Below are positions 8,484-16,188 of a DNA stretch of 64,000 nt, piece after piece; positions within the stretch are counted from its first letter, which is position 1; every line of letters begins with the position of its first letter. The notes under the pieces were generated by a model, which was not told the DNA's origin, searched no databases, and was given only the letters and a program-made list of their open reading frames with translations. Source of the DNA: JBDGYW01 sp964518955 (GTDB lineage Bacteria > Gemmatimonadota > Gemmatimonadetes > Gemmatimonadales > GWC2-71-9); contig CAZFHS010000027.1 of NCBI GenBank assembly GCA_964518955.1, positions 1-64,000 on the forward strand, written 5' to 3'. The position numbers were made by a program, and so were the translations under genes.

Positions 8484-8966
8484 TCAACGCCCCGATCCAG
8501 ACTGCACGGGTTGTAGCGCGCTGCGGCCAAGGGCGCGGAGTCGTTTAACGGAGCCGCGCACCAGATGCTCGAGATCTTCGAACGGACGCTCGGGCGAAAA
8601 CTGAAGGAACTCCACGCGCTCCGGTTCCAGCCCTATCTCCTCCAACAGTCGGTGCATCGTACGGATTCGGACCTCTGCACGGTAGTTGCCTTGAGCAAGC
8701 CGACATTCTCCGGGAGGGCATGCGATCGTACACACACCAAGTGTCACATCTTCAAGCGTGTGCAGCAGATATTGGCTGTCCGTCTTTCCACTGCACGGTA
8801 CCTCACGCACAATCACGTGGACGCCGTCTTGGGTCCATTGGCGCGGGAGGTGCCCGGCCTCAGGAATGCAGTTTTCACATATGTTGACCGCAACATCGGG
8901 AACGACGGGTTCTGCCATTTTGAACAGTAGTTTCGGCTTGAAGAAAAACCTCGGTGCTTTGAACAT
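8484..8966 (-). CDS. mvhD: MvhD-like [2Fe-2S] electron-transfer subunit
   Basis: 160 residues, with the cysteine pattern of the MvhD/hydrogenase delta family: CENC near residue 30, VPCSGKTD, then CTIACPPGECRLAQGNYRAEVRI. MvhD passes electrons to HdrA in bifurcating complexes. First gene of the minus-strand run; 85 bases separate it from metF, the only sizeable gap in the operon. The ATG at 8966 has no strong ribosome site; an internal ATG (residue 17) is an alternative. No hydrogenase gene is nearby, so electrons presumably come from the MetF-like or FMN proteins. This is an inference from context. Confidence 0.85.
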   Translation of the reverse strand: MFKAPRFFFKPKLLFKMAEPVVPDVAVNICENCIPEAGHLPRQWTQDGVHVIVREVPCSGKTDSQYLLHTLEDVTLGVCTIACPPGECRLAQGNYRAEVRIRTMHRLLEEIGLEPERVEFLQFSPERPFEDLEHLVRGSVKRLRALGRSALQPVQSGSGR

Positions 8967-9022
8967 AACCAGACGGTCAATTGGGAGGGAGGAAGGGCGA
9001 GAAACAGGATTCTAATACCAGA

Positions 9023-9052
9023 TTGACTCGGGCTATTGTGCGCGCGTATGCT
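9023..9052 (+). promoter_or_regulatory. Candidate sigma70-type promoter for the methyltransferase gene
   Basis: TTGACT at 9023 and TATGCT at 9047 are separated by 18 bases and read toward the gene starting at 9168. It lies in the 201-base divergent region upstream of the mvhD-like gene. No equally good promoter was found for the opposite strand. Prediction from sequence only. Confidence 0.4.
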
Positions 9053-9167
9053 ACGCGCTCCGGGATGCCCGGGGTGCTGCGCGGGCGATGCCGAGCCGGT
9101 TGTACCTCCCGCTTTCCCGTGAGCCGATGCATGATTGCCTAACGTGTCCTATGACTCTGAATGGATT

Positions 9168-9941
9168 ATGACCACATACGACTTCGGTAGACACAGCGAC
9201 GACTATGCGACGTATAGGCCGGGGCCTCCGGCGTCCTTTTATGATCGACTCGATGCGCTCGCGAAGATTGAGGGATCGCGGTCGCTCGACCTAGCCACCG
9301 GGCCAGGTACGATCGCCCTGGAGTTAGCTGCGCGGGGAAGCTCGGTGGTGGGTGTCGACACATCCGATGAGCAGATAGCTGCGGCCAGGCGTGTTGCGGA
9401 GCAGCGGAGTCTGAACGAGAGAACGCACTTTGAGACTGCCTGTGCCGAGCAGACTGGCCTGTCCGCCAACTCTTTCGACCTGGCCACTGCCGGCCAGTGC
9501 TGGCATTGGTTCGACAGCGAAGCGGCGATGGCCGAAACTCTTCGCGTACTTCGTCCGGGTGGTGTCCTCGCCGTCGTTTACCACACTTATCTCGCAGAGC
9601 ACTCGCCCGTTGCTCGCGACACCGAGGAGCTGGTTCTACGGTTCAACCCGTCTTGGACCATGGCCGGCTGGTCGGGGATCTTTTCCGAGCGAATCGATGA
9701 GCTCATTCGCGGCAGGTTCGAAATGGTCGAGCAGTTCTGCTACCACCATGACGAAGAGTTCTCGCACGCTCGCTGGCGCGGGAGGATGAGGACTTGCAGC
9801 GGCGTTGGTTCCGGCAACCTCTCGCCTGACGAAGTCGTGCAGTTCGATAAAGCCCTGATGGATTTGCTGCGCGGCATGTACCCGGATCCAATGGTAGTTG
9901 AATATCGAGTGTGGAGTGTGGTGGTGAGAAAGCCGGGGTGA
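9168..9941 (+). CDS. SAM-dependent methyltransferase, class I
   Basis: 257 residues from the ATG at 9168; an upstream TTG in frame at 9135 would add 11 poorly conserved residues. Motif I is LDLATGPGTIALELAARG, followed by an acidic residue in VVGVDTS; motif II lies in FDLATAGQCWHWFD and motif III in LRPGGVLAVV. The layout matches the UbiE/Methyltransf_11-25 families that act on small molecules. The substrate cannot be told. It stands alone between the Hdr operon (divergent) and the kinase gene, with a candidate promoter about 115 bases upstream. Confidence 0.85.
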   Translation: MTTYDFGRHSDDYATYRPGPPASFYDRLDALAKIEGSRSLDLATGPGTIALELAARGSSVVGVDTSDEQIAAARRVAEQRSLNERTHFETACAEQTGLSANSFDLATAGQCWHWFDSEAAMAETLRVLRPGGVLAVVYHTYLAEHSPVARDTEELVLRFNPSWTMAGWSGIFSERIDELIRGRFEMVEQFCYHHDEEFSHARWRGRMRTCSGVGSGNLSPDEVVQFDKALMDLLRGMYPDPMVVEYRVWSVVVRKPG

Positions 9942-10013
9942 GCCCCCCGCCTCTGGTCAACACTTGCTCTGAGCCGTATTCTTGTGCCGTGTCTGACCCT
10001 CGGAGCCACGCAA

Positions 10014-13000
10014 ATGGCCGATGTGCTTCACCGATTGAAAACCGCACTGTCTGACCGCTACGCCATTGAGCGGGAAATCGGTGCCGGGGGCATGGCCACT
10101 GTCTACCTCGCCGAGGACCTGAAACACCACCGTAAGGTGGCGGTCAAGGTTCTCAGCCCCGAGATTGCCTTTGCCCTCGGGTCCGAGCGCTTCCTCCGTG
10201 AGATCGAGATTGCCGCGGGTCTGCAGCATCCTCACGTTGTGCCGCTCCACGATTCCGGTGACGCCGATGGACTGCTCTACTACGTCATGCCGTACGTGGA
10301 AGGCGAGCCTCTGAGAGCCAAGCTCACTCGAGAGGGTGCTCTCCCGGTAAATGAAATCGTCCGAATCCTGCGCGATGTAGTTGACGCTCTTGCTCACGCG
10401 CACGAGAGGGGGGTGGTCCATCGAGATGTGAAGCCGGACAACGTGATGTTATCGGGACACCACGCAGTCGTCATGGACTTCGGCGTGGCCAAGGCGGTGA
10501 GTGAGGCGGCCGACTCCACGACGCTCACATCGACCGGCTTGGCCCTTGGGACTCCCGCTTATATGGCACCGGAGCAAGCATCGGCAAATCCCACGGTCGA
10601 TCACAGGGCCGACATTTATGCGGTCGGTGTCCTGGCGTACCAGATGGTCGCGGGGCGGCCGCCGTTTGACGGTGCAACTCCTCAGGCGGTTTTGGCTGCG
10701 CACGTAGTGGACACTCCTGAGCCGATCGAGAATTTCCGGGCAAGTGTACCGCCGGCGCTTGCTTCGTTGATCAACCGTTGCCTCGAGAAGTTGCCGGCGG
10801 ACCGGGTGCAGGAAACGTCCGACCTGCTCCACGAGATAGAAGCCATGGCTACCCCAAGCGGCACTGCGCCGTATGCCGCACCGGCGCACGTGGCACTCCG
10901 CACTTTCCGGTCCGCGCACCTGATTGCGCTGTACGGTGTCGCGGCGGCGACCGTGGCGGGGGTCTCTTACGCGCTAATGATTGCCTTGGGGCTCCCCGAT
11001 TTCGTGGTCGCGGCCACGCTCGCGCTTCTTGTGGTGGGTCTGCCGATCCTGCTGTTCACGCTCAGACAAGAGCGGCGCAGACTGTCGGCCAGTCAGAGCA
11101 AAATAGCGGAGGCGGTGGAATCCGCGGCAGGCCGTTGGTTGACCTGGCGGCGGGCGATCGCGGGTGGAATGGTAGCCTTTGCGGGGCTCGCACTATTCGT
11201 TGCGGGATACATGCTGATGCGCACTCTCGGTATTGGCCCGGCGGGGACTCTGGTATCGACGGGAGTGCTCGAAGAAAGGGGACGTATAATCCTGGCCGAT
11301 TTTGTTGACCGGTCGGGAGATACGAGTCGGGCGAACGCGGTCACCGAAGCGTTCAGGATTGACCTCGGCCAATCCCCCGCCGTAACGCTGGTACAGGGAA
11401 GCGATTTGACCGAAGCGTTCGCGCGGATGCAGAGAGAGCCGCCGCGCAACATCACCGTTGACCTGGCTCGCGAGGTGGCCACGCGAGAAGGAATCAGAGC
11501 GGTGGTCTCCGGCGAAATCAACTCCGTGGGTGGCTCGTACGTTTTGTCCGCACAACTCCTCGATGCTACCACCGGAAACGTGCTGGTTCCACTGAGGGAG
11601 ACAGCAAGGGATTCTACCGAGTTGGTTGAGGCGCTCGATCGGCTTTCCAAAGGCCTCCGCGAGCGGGTAGGCGAATCATTGAAGTCGATCAGGGGCGGAC
11701 CCGCACTGGAACGCGTCGCCACGGCATCGCTGCCCGCGTTGCGGAAGTTCTCACAGGCGTCCAGAGCGAGCGACGCGGGCGAAGCCGGCCGGGCAGTGAC
11801 TCTCTTTCAGGAAGCCATCGCACTCGATTCGGCTTTCGCGGGGGCGTATCGCAGTCTGTCGTTGCTTTTGGGGAACTACGCAATCGAACGGGCCCTGGCC
11901 ATGACATCGATCCATAAAGCCTATGAGTATCGGGACAGGCTGACGGAGAGGGAGCGGCTGTGGACGGAGGGCGCGTACCACTTGCAAAGAGATGAGACAC
12001 AAGAGGCGCTGAACGTATACCTGACTCTCCTAGACATGGCACCAGACGACGCGGCACTCCTGAACAACATTGGAGTGGTGTACAGCGAAAGTCGCCAGCA
12101 CGAACGAGCACTCGAGTATTTCACACGATCCCGGGATATCGATCCTTCATCTCAGACTGCGGCCTTCAACATAGTGGGCATGAATATCGAACTCGGTAGG
12201 TTGGCGGAAGCGCGTGCCGCGAACGAAAGCTTTGCGACCACTTTTCCAGGTCATCCGATGTATCACGTCAACCGCTTTTTCATTGCGATTGCGGAGTACG
12301 ACTATCCCGCGGCCGAGGAGGCCATAGATACCTGGGCGGAGTACGGCGATATGGCAGGCGCGGTTTTGGCAACGAGGGGCAAAATGGCTCTTGCAGGAAT
12401 TCGCGGCCAACTCTCCAATGCGGAGCGCGCGTTCGAGGCGAGCAGAACACGCGCGGCGTCAGGGCAGCAGGTCCGGGAGTTCCTGGTTGATGCGATCTCG
12501 GTGGGCCGATTTGAGATCGGTGCGCTCGGAAGCGTAGATCAGGCGCTCGCCAGAGTCGAGGCAGCTTTGGAGTCGTTTCCCTTAATTCAACTCGAACCTT
12601 TCGATCGTCCCTACGCGGAACTCGCGGAGTTCTACGCGCGGGCGGGACGCGTCGACGCGGCCCGCGAGATGTTGGCACAGTTCGAGAGAGAGGTGCCGGA
12701 AGAGTTTCGCAAGTCGACGGAGACCGACTATCAGAGGGCGCTTGGATTTCTGGCGCTCGCCGAAGGCCGGACCGATGAGGCCCGCGACAGCTTCCTGAGG
12801 TCGGACCGCGGGGTTTGCATGGTCTGTGTGTTTCCGCCGCTCGCTCACCTCTACGACCAGGTCGGCAACTCCGATTCTCTGTTCGCGGTGTTGGATCGTT
12901 ATGTCAACACACCCGATGACGATCGGATCTACGTTGACCCGTTCGAACTCCCGGGGGCGTATGTTCGGCTGGGTGAGTTGTACGAGCAGCGCGGAGACCG

Positions 13001-13121
13001 CGATGATGCCATCCGCTACTATAGTGAGTTCGTTGCGCTTTGGAAGGACGCCGATCCTGAGCTGCAGCCGCAAGTGGAGGATGTGAGGCGGCGCATCGCT
13101 CGGTTGGTCGGGGAGCCGTAA
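10014..13121 (+). CDS. PknB-family Ser/Thr protein kinase with transmembrane region and TPR tail
   Basis: 1035 residues. The kinase domain (about 16-275) has the glycine loop GAGGMATVY, Lys45 in VAVKVL, HRDVKPDN, DFGVAKA and GTPAYMAPEQ, all complete, so it should be active. Hydrophobic segments around residues 310-365 and 390-415 suggest membrane anchoring. The distal half begins with a domain typical of these kinases (ILADFVDRSGD) and continues with TPR-like helical repeats to the end. This architecture is very common in Gemmatimonadota and Acidobacteria. The ATG was chosen because GGAG sits 9 bases upstream; an in-frame TTG-type start lies 30 bases earlier. Signal and targets are unknown. 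Confidence 0.93.
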   Translation: MADVLHRLKTALSDRYAIEREIGAGGMATVYLAEDLKHHRKVAVKVLSPEIAFALGSERFLREIEIAAGLQHPHVVPLHDSGDADGLLYYVMPYVEGEPLRAKLTREGALPVNEIVRILRDVVDALAHAHERGVVHRDVKPDNVMLSGHHAVVMDFGVAKAVSEAADSTTLTSTGLALGTPAYMAPEQASANPTVDHRADIYAVGVLAYQMVAGRPPFDGATPQAVLAAHVVDTPEPIENFRASVPPALASLINRCLEKLPADRVQETSDLLHEIEAMATPSGTAPYAAPAHVALRTFRSAHLIALYGVAAATVAGVSYALMIALGLPDFVVAATLALLVVGLPILLFTLRQERRRLSASQSKIAEAVESAAGRWLTWRRAIAGGMVAFAGLALFVAGYMLMRTLGIGPAGTLVSTGVLEERGRIILADFVDRSGDTSRANAVTEAFRIDLGQSPAVTLVQGSDLTEAFARMQREPPRNITVDLAREVATREGIRAVVSGEINSVGGSYVLSAQLLDATTGNVLVPLRETARDSTELVEALDRLSKGLRERVGESLKSIRGGPALERVATASLPALRKFSQASRASDAGEAGRAVTLFQEAIALDSAFAGAYRSLSLLLGNYAIERALAMTSIHKAYEYRDRLTERERLWTEGAYHLQRDETQEALNVYLTLLDMAPDDAALLNNIGVVYSESRQHERALEYFTRSRDIDPSSQTAAFNIVGMNIELGRLAEARAANESFATTFPGHPMYHVNRFFIAIAEYDYPAAEEAIDTWAEYGDMAGAVLATRGKMALAGIRGQLSNAERAFEASRTRAASGQQVREFLVDAISVGRFEIGALGSVDQALARVEAALESFPLIQLEPFDRPYAELAEFYARAGRVDAAREMLAQFEREVPEEFRKSTETDYQRALGFLALAEGRTDEARDSFLRSDRGVCMVCVFPPLAHLYDQVGNSDSLFAVLDRYVNTPDDDRIYVDPFELPGAYVRLGELYEQRGDRDDAIRYYSEFVALWKDADPELQPQVEDVRRRIARLVGEP

Positions 13122-13478
13122 CGCCGGCGAGTGAACGACCTACGTCCTTTTCTTCCTCACGTCACACATTTCCCGCTGTCTGGCTATCCCATGATGTGAG
13201 GCTCCACGGATCAATAATTCGCGGTACCTCAGAAAGCGCCCACCTCACGGCACCTCCAGCACAACTGTGCTACCGGTAAGCTCCGACGTTAACCTCCCCG
13301 GGCCGATTGTTTTCCTACAGCCGATCCTTGCCGTCTCACTAACGTTCAATCCAACTCTGTTCCAGCACCGCAACGAATCGCCACACCACGCGTAATTCTG
13401 GTACAGCAAGCACCACTACGCGGCGTTACGGTACCGCGTGCCGAGTTCTTGCCTACCACCATCCGCCGAGGCCACATT
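13122..13478. other. Intergenic stretch with no recognised feature
   Basis: 357 bases between the kinase and the Uma2-like gene. No open frame with a plausible start, no strong hairpin followed by T residues and no tRNA-like fold was seen. It may hold the kinase gene terminator and the promoter of the next gene, but nothing stands out. Confidence 0.5.
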
Positions 13479-14027
13479 ATGGGTATGGCAGCGCCACTGT
13501 ACTACTCCGCCGAGATGGTCCGCCAGTTCCCCGATGACGGGAAGCGGTATGAGACGGTGCACGGAGAGCTGCTCGTGACTCCGGCGCCGCGCCTTTGGCA
13601 CCAAAACGTCGTGCTGCGGTTGGCTCGTATACTAGCCGATTACGTCGACCGACATGAGTTGGGAGTGGTATTCCTCTCCCCCGCCGACATATCGTGGAGT
13701 CCTGACACACTAGTACAGCCCGACGTGTTCGTTGCCGATATCGAAGAAGCGCGCGCCGGTGAGTGGAACAATGTAGAAACTCTTCAACTCGTCATCGAGG
13801 TCCTGAGTCCCGGCACCGCTCGGCAAGACCGCTTCGCCAAGCGATGTCTCTACCAAGAGGTTGGCGTACCACTCTACTGGATCATCGATCCCGATCAGAA
13901 GACCGTGGAAGTCTGGACTCCTGAAGCACAGTTCCCTTCGTTCGAACGAGAGCGCGTCGTTTGGAAACCAAACCCTGCGCCTGGAGAATTCACGCTTGAA
14001 CTCGAGGAGTTGTTCAAGCCGATTTGA
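13479..14027 (+). CDS. Uma2-family (DUF820) PD-(D/E)XK-fold protein
   Basis: 182 residues. The pattern GKRYETVHGELLVTPAP ... LSPADISWSPDTLVQPDVFV ... LQLVIEVLSPGTARQDRFAKRCLYQEVGVPLYWIIDPDQKTVEVW is the Uma2 family, with the D, ExL and K-type positions of a restriction-nuclease-like active site (VQPDVFV, VIEVLSPGT, RFAKR). ATG at 13479 has CGAGG 7-8 bases before it; another ATG lies two codons on. These proteins are abundant as single genes in Cyanobacteria, Chloroflexota and Gemmatimonadota; their role is unknown and nuclease activity is predicted, not shown. It stands alone here. Confidence 0.85.
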   Translation: MGMAAPLYYSAEMVRQFPDDGKRYETVHGELLVTPAPRLWHQNVVLRLARILADYVDRHELGVVFLSPADISWSPDTLVQPDVFVADIEEARAGEWNNVETLQLVIEVLSPGTARQDRFAKRCLYQEVGVPLYWIIDPDQKTVEVWTPEAQFPSFERERVVWKPNPAPGEFTLELEELFKPI

Positions 14028-14134
14028 GCGCGCTCATCGAGACTTCTACCCAGCGGGCTGCCGTTTGTAACCCACCTCACTGAATTCTCCCGGGGTTCAC
14101 AATAGAATCTGTGTAGTTACCCCGAGGTGCGTGC

Positions 14135-14524
14135 ATGACATCAGAGCGATGGGCCCGTCTTTGTGCAGACGTGTACTGCGGCCTGCGTCGCGGTGCCTGG
14201 TACAAAGTCATCAATGCGGGCACTAACCACATTGCGGTCGACGTCGAGGGGCAGCGGGTGTTCTTACCCCGTGATGTGCTCGACATAGTCGACGTGCGCC
14301 CGGCATTGTGGAGCATAGTCATCCACACGGACAATTCCTTCTCATTCCCGCCCGATCAGGGCAAGCACTATGCAGTGTGCCCAAGTTGTAGGGATCGCCA
14401 AGTACCTGCCGATCGCCCCTGGGCTCTCCGCTGCCGACGATGCAACGGGCTCTACGAGGTGAACTGGTCCCAGCCAATAATGGCCAGTGACGCGCCCTAC
14501 GAGTTGCTCTCGAATACCGGCTGA
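14135..14524 (+). CDS. Small zinc-ribbon-like protein of unknown function
   Basis: 129 residues, not recognised. An N-terminal half rich in beta strands (WYKVINAGTNHIAVDVEGQRVFLPRDVLDIVDV) is followed by CPSC and, 18 residues later, CRRC, a four-cysteine zinc-ribbon arrangement. GAGG lies 7 bases before the ATG, which supports real translation. No signal peptide is seen, so cytoplasmic. It could bind nucleic acid or a protein partner, but nothing in the context (Uma2-like gene before, lipoprotein after) decides this. Confidence 0.65.
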   Translation: MTSERWARLCADVYCGLRRGAWYKVINAGTNHIAVDVEGQRVFLPRDVLDIVDVRPALWSIVIHTDNSFSFPPDQGKHYAVCPSCRDRQVPADRPWALRCRRCNGLYEVNWSQPIMASDAPYELLSNTG

Positions 14525-14592
14525 CTTGCAACTCTCCCCAAACAACTCTATTGTAGCGGCTTCATTATTACCGCAACGCTACGAGTGCAACC

Positions 14593-15183
14593 ATGCGAAA
14601 CACCACTTCATTTCTCCTGGCTGCCGCACTTTGCTTTTCGGCCTGCACAAGCGAAGCTCCAGCCCACGAATCGACCGATGACCACGCTCAGGATCTCTTC
14701 TGGAACTCTCTCCGAAAGCTCTGCGGTCAGGCGTTCGCCGGCACGGTCATGGAGAGTGTGCCGCCGGATACCTCATTCGCCGAAAAGGCAATGGTCATGC
14801 ACGTGCGCTCGTGCGATTCAGAGCAGATTCGAATCCCGTTCTTTGTTGGAGACGACAGGTCGCGTACCTGGGTGATCACCAAAGCTGCGGACGGACTCCG
14901 GCTGAAACACGATCATCGCCACGAGGACGGAACCGCAGATGCCGTGACGATGTATGGCGGCGACACTGCTGAACCTGGCAGTGCCACCCGCCAGGAGTTT
15001 CCCGCAGACGAACACACTGCCTCGATCGTGCCGACGGCAGCGACCAATGTATGGACGCTGGAGATCTTTCCGGATTCGAGTTTCGCCTACGACTTGAGGC
15101 GCGGCGGTAGCGACCGCCGGTTCAGGGTGGAATTCGATCTATCTCAGCCGATTCCGACACCTCCACCGCCGTGGGGTTCGTAA
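14593..15183 (+). CDS. Putative lipoprotein, unknown function
   Basis: 196 residues with a lipoprotein signal: Lys/Arg-poor start MRNTTSFLLAAALCFSAC and a lipobox (CFSAC) placing the modified Cys near residue 18. The mature part is acidic and His-rich in the middle (KHDHRHED), which could bind metal, and ends in a Pro-rich tail. Similar secreted proteins of unknown role are widespread in Gemmatimonadota and Bacteroidota; this assignment is from memory of the family pattern. It converges on the TRAP binding-protein gene with 30 bases between stops. Confidence 0.7.
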   Translation: MRNTTSFLLAAALCFSACTSEAPAHESTDDHAQDLFWNSLRKLCGQAFAGTVMESVPPDTSFAEKAMVMHVRSCDSEQIRIPFFVGDDRSRTWVITKAADGLRLKHDHRHEDGTADAVTMYGGDTAEPGSATRQEFPADEHTASIVPTAATNVWTLEIFPDSSFAYDLRRGGSDRRFRVEFDLSQPIPTPPPPWGS

Positions 15184-15213
15184 CAGAGCTGTAGCGCGCG
15201 GCACGATTGTTCC

Positions 15214-16188
15214 CTACTGCGGTTCGTTGCCGCGCCCCTCCAACCAACGCTGCGCCGCATTGTGGAGCTGTATCGGAGCTTCGCTGAGCGCATCCAACCG
15301 TATCTGCTCCGCCATGGCATTCACGCGTACCAGATCTTCCCGATCGTCCCGGAGCACGTCCAGCAGGTTCGTGACAACAGCTGCGTCGATGTCGGTGCGC
15401 GCGACAAGCCAGTTCATGACCGCGACAGTCGCCACATCGGATTCCATACGCGGGTAGGTGCCCTGCGGGATCGTGCCCGCTGCGTAGTAGGGATAGGTCT
15501 CACTCATAATTGCGATGTGCGCCGAATCCACCGGGAGTAGCTGCGCCACACCTGTCGTTGTTACCTCCAGGACAGACGAGGCCGGGTATCCGACGCAGAT
15601 GATAGCCGCATCGATCGCTCCATCGCGGAGAGCGTTGACCGACTCTCGGAACGACAGGTAGCGAATCTCGGCATCGTCGTAAGTGATGTCGTACGCGAGA
15701 AGCAACTGTCTCGCGAGTTGCTCGGTGCCACTTCCTGGTGCACCCACGGAGACACGTTTGCCTCGAAAGTCGCCAACAGACGTATCGCTCGAGTTGTCGG
15801 GCACTACCACATGCACGACGTTGGCGTACAGGGGCGCGATTACCCTGAGGTCGGAGAGTGGTTGATCGAAACCGGCACCTCCGTGGAACGCCTCGTAAAC
15901 GGTCGTAGCCATCGAAAACCCTATGTCCATGGCACCCAACGAGACGCGGTTCATGTTCTCAACCGAACCACCCGTCACCTCGGCGGTGTACTGGCGGTCG
16001 GGATCGGCAATCGAGAGACGGCTGGCGATTGCACCGCCGAGCGGGTAGTAAATGCCACCGGTGCCCGCTGTGCCGATACTGAGAAACTGCCTCCCCCCCC
16101 CACCGTCACCACATCCCGCCAACAGAAAAACGAGTGCCGAAACGGCACCCGTCATCAACACGCGCTGCCAGATCAGAAAAACTCTCAT
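15214..16188 (-). CDS. TRAP transporter solute-binding protein, TAXI family
   Basis: 324 residues. A lipoprotein signal (AVSALVFLLAGCGDGGGG, Cys near residue 25) is followed by the TAXI signature LSIGTAGTGGIYYPLGGAIA and by SVENMNRVSLGAMDIGFS and GKRVSVGAPGSGTE. It captures a small organic ligand outside the cytoplasmic membrane for the fused permease encoded just upstream. Start ATG at 16188 overlaps the permease stop by one base (TGATG). A seven-residue poly-C run at 16091-16100 encodes the Gly-rich linker after the lipobox. Ligands known for TAXI systems include glutamate and other dicarboxylates, but the ligand here is unknown. Confidence 0.92.
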   Translation of the reverse strand: MRVFLIWQRVLMTGAVSALVFLLAGCGDGGGGRQFLSIGTAGTGGIYYPLGGAIASRLSIADPDRQYTAEVTGGSVENMNRVSLGAMDIGFSMATTVYEAFHGGAGFDQPLSDLRVIAPLYANVVHVVVPDNSSDTSVGDFRGKRVSVGAPGSGTEQLARQLLLAYDITYDDAEIRYLSFRESVNALRDGAIDAAIICVGYPASSVLEVTTTGVAQLLPVDSAHIAIMSETYPYYAAGTIPQGTYPRMESDVATVAVMNWLVARTDIDAAVVTNLLDVLRDDREDLVRVNAMAEQIRLDALSEAPIQLHNAAQRWLEGRGNEPQ

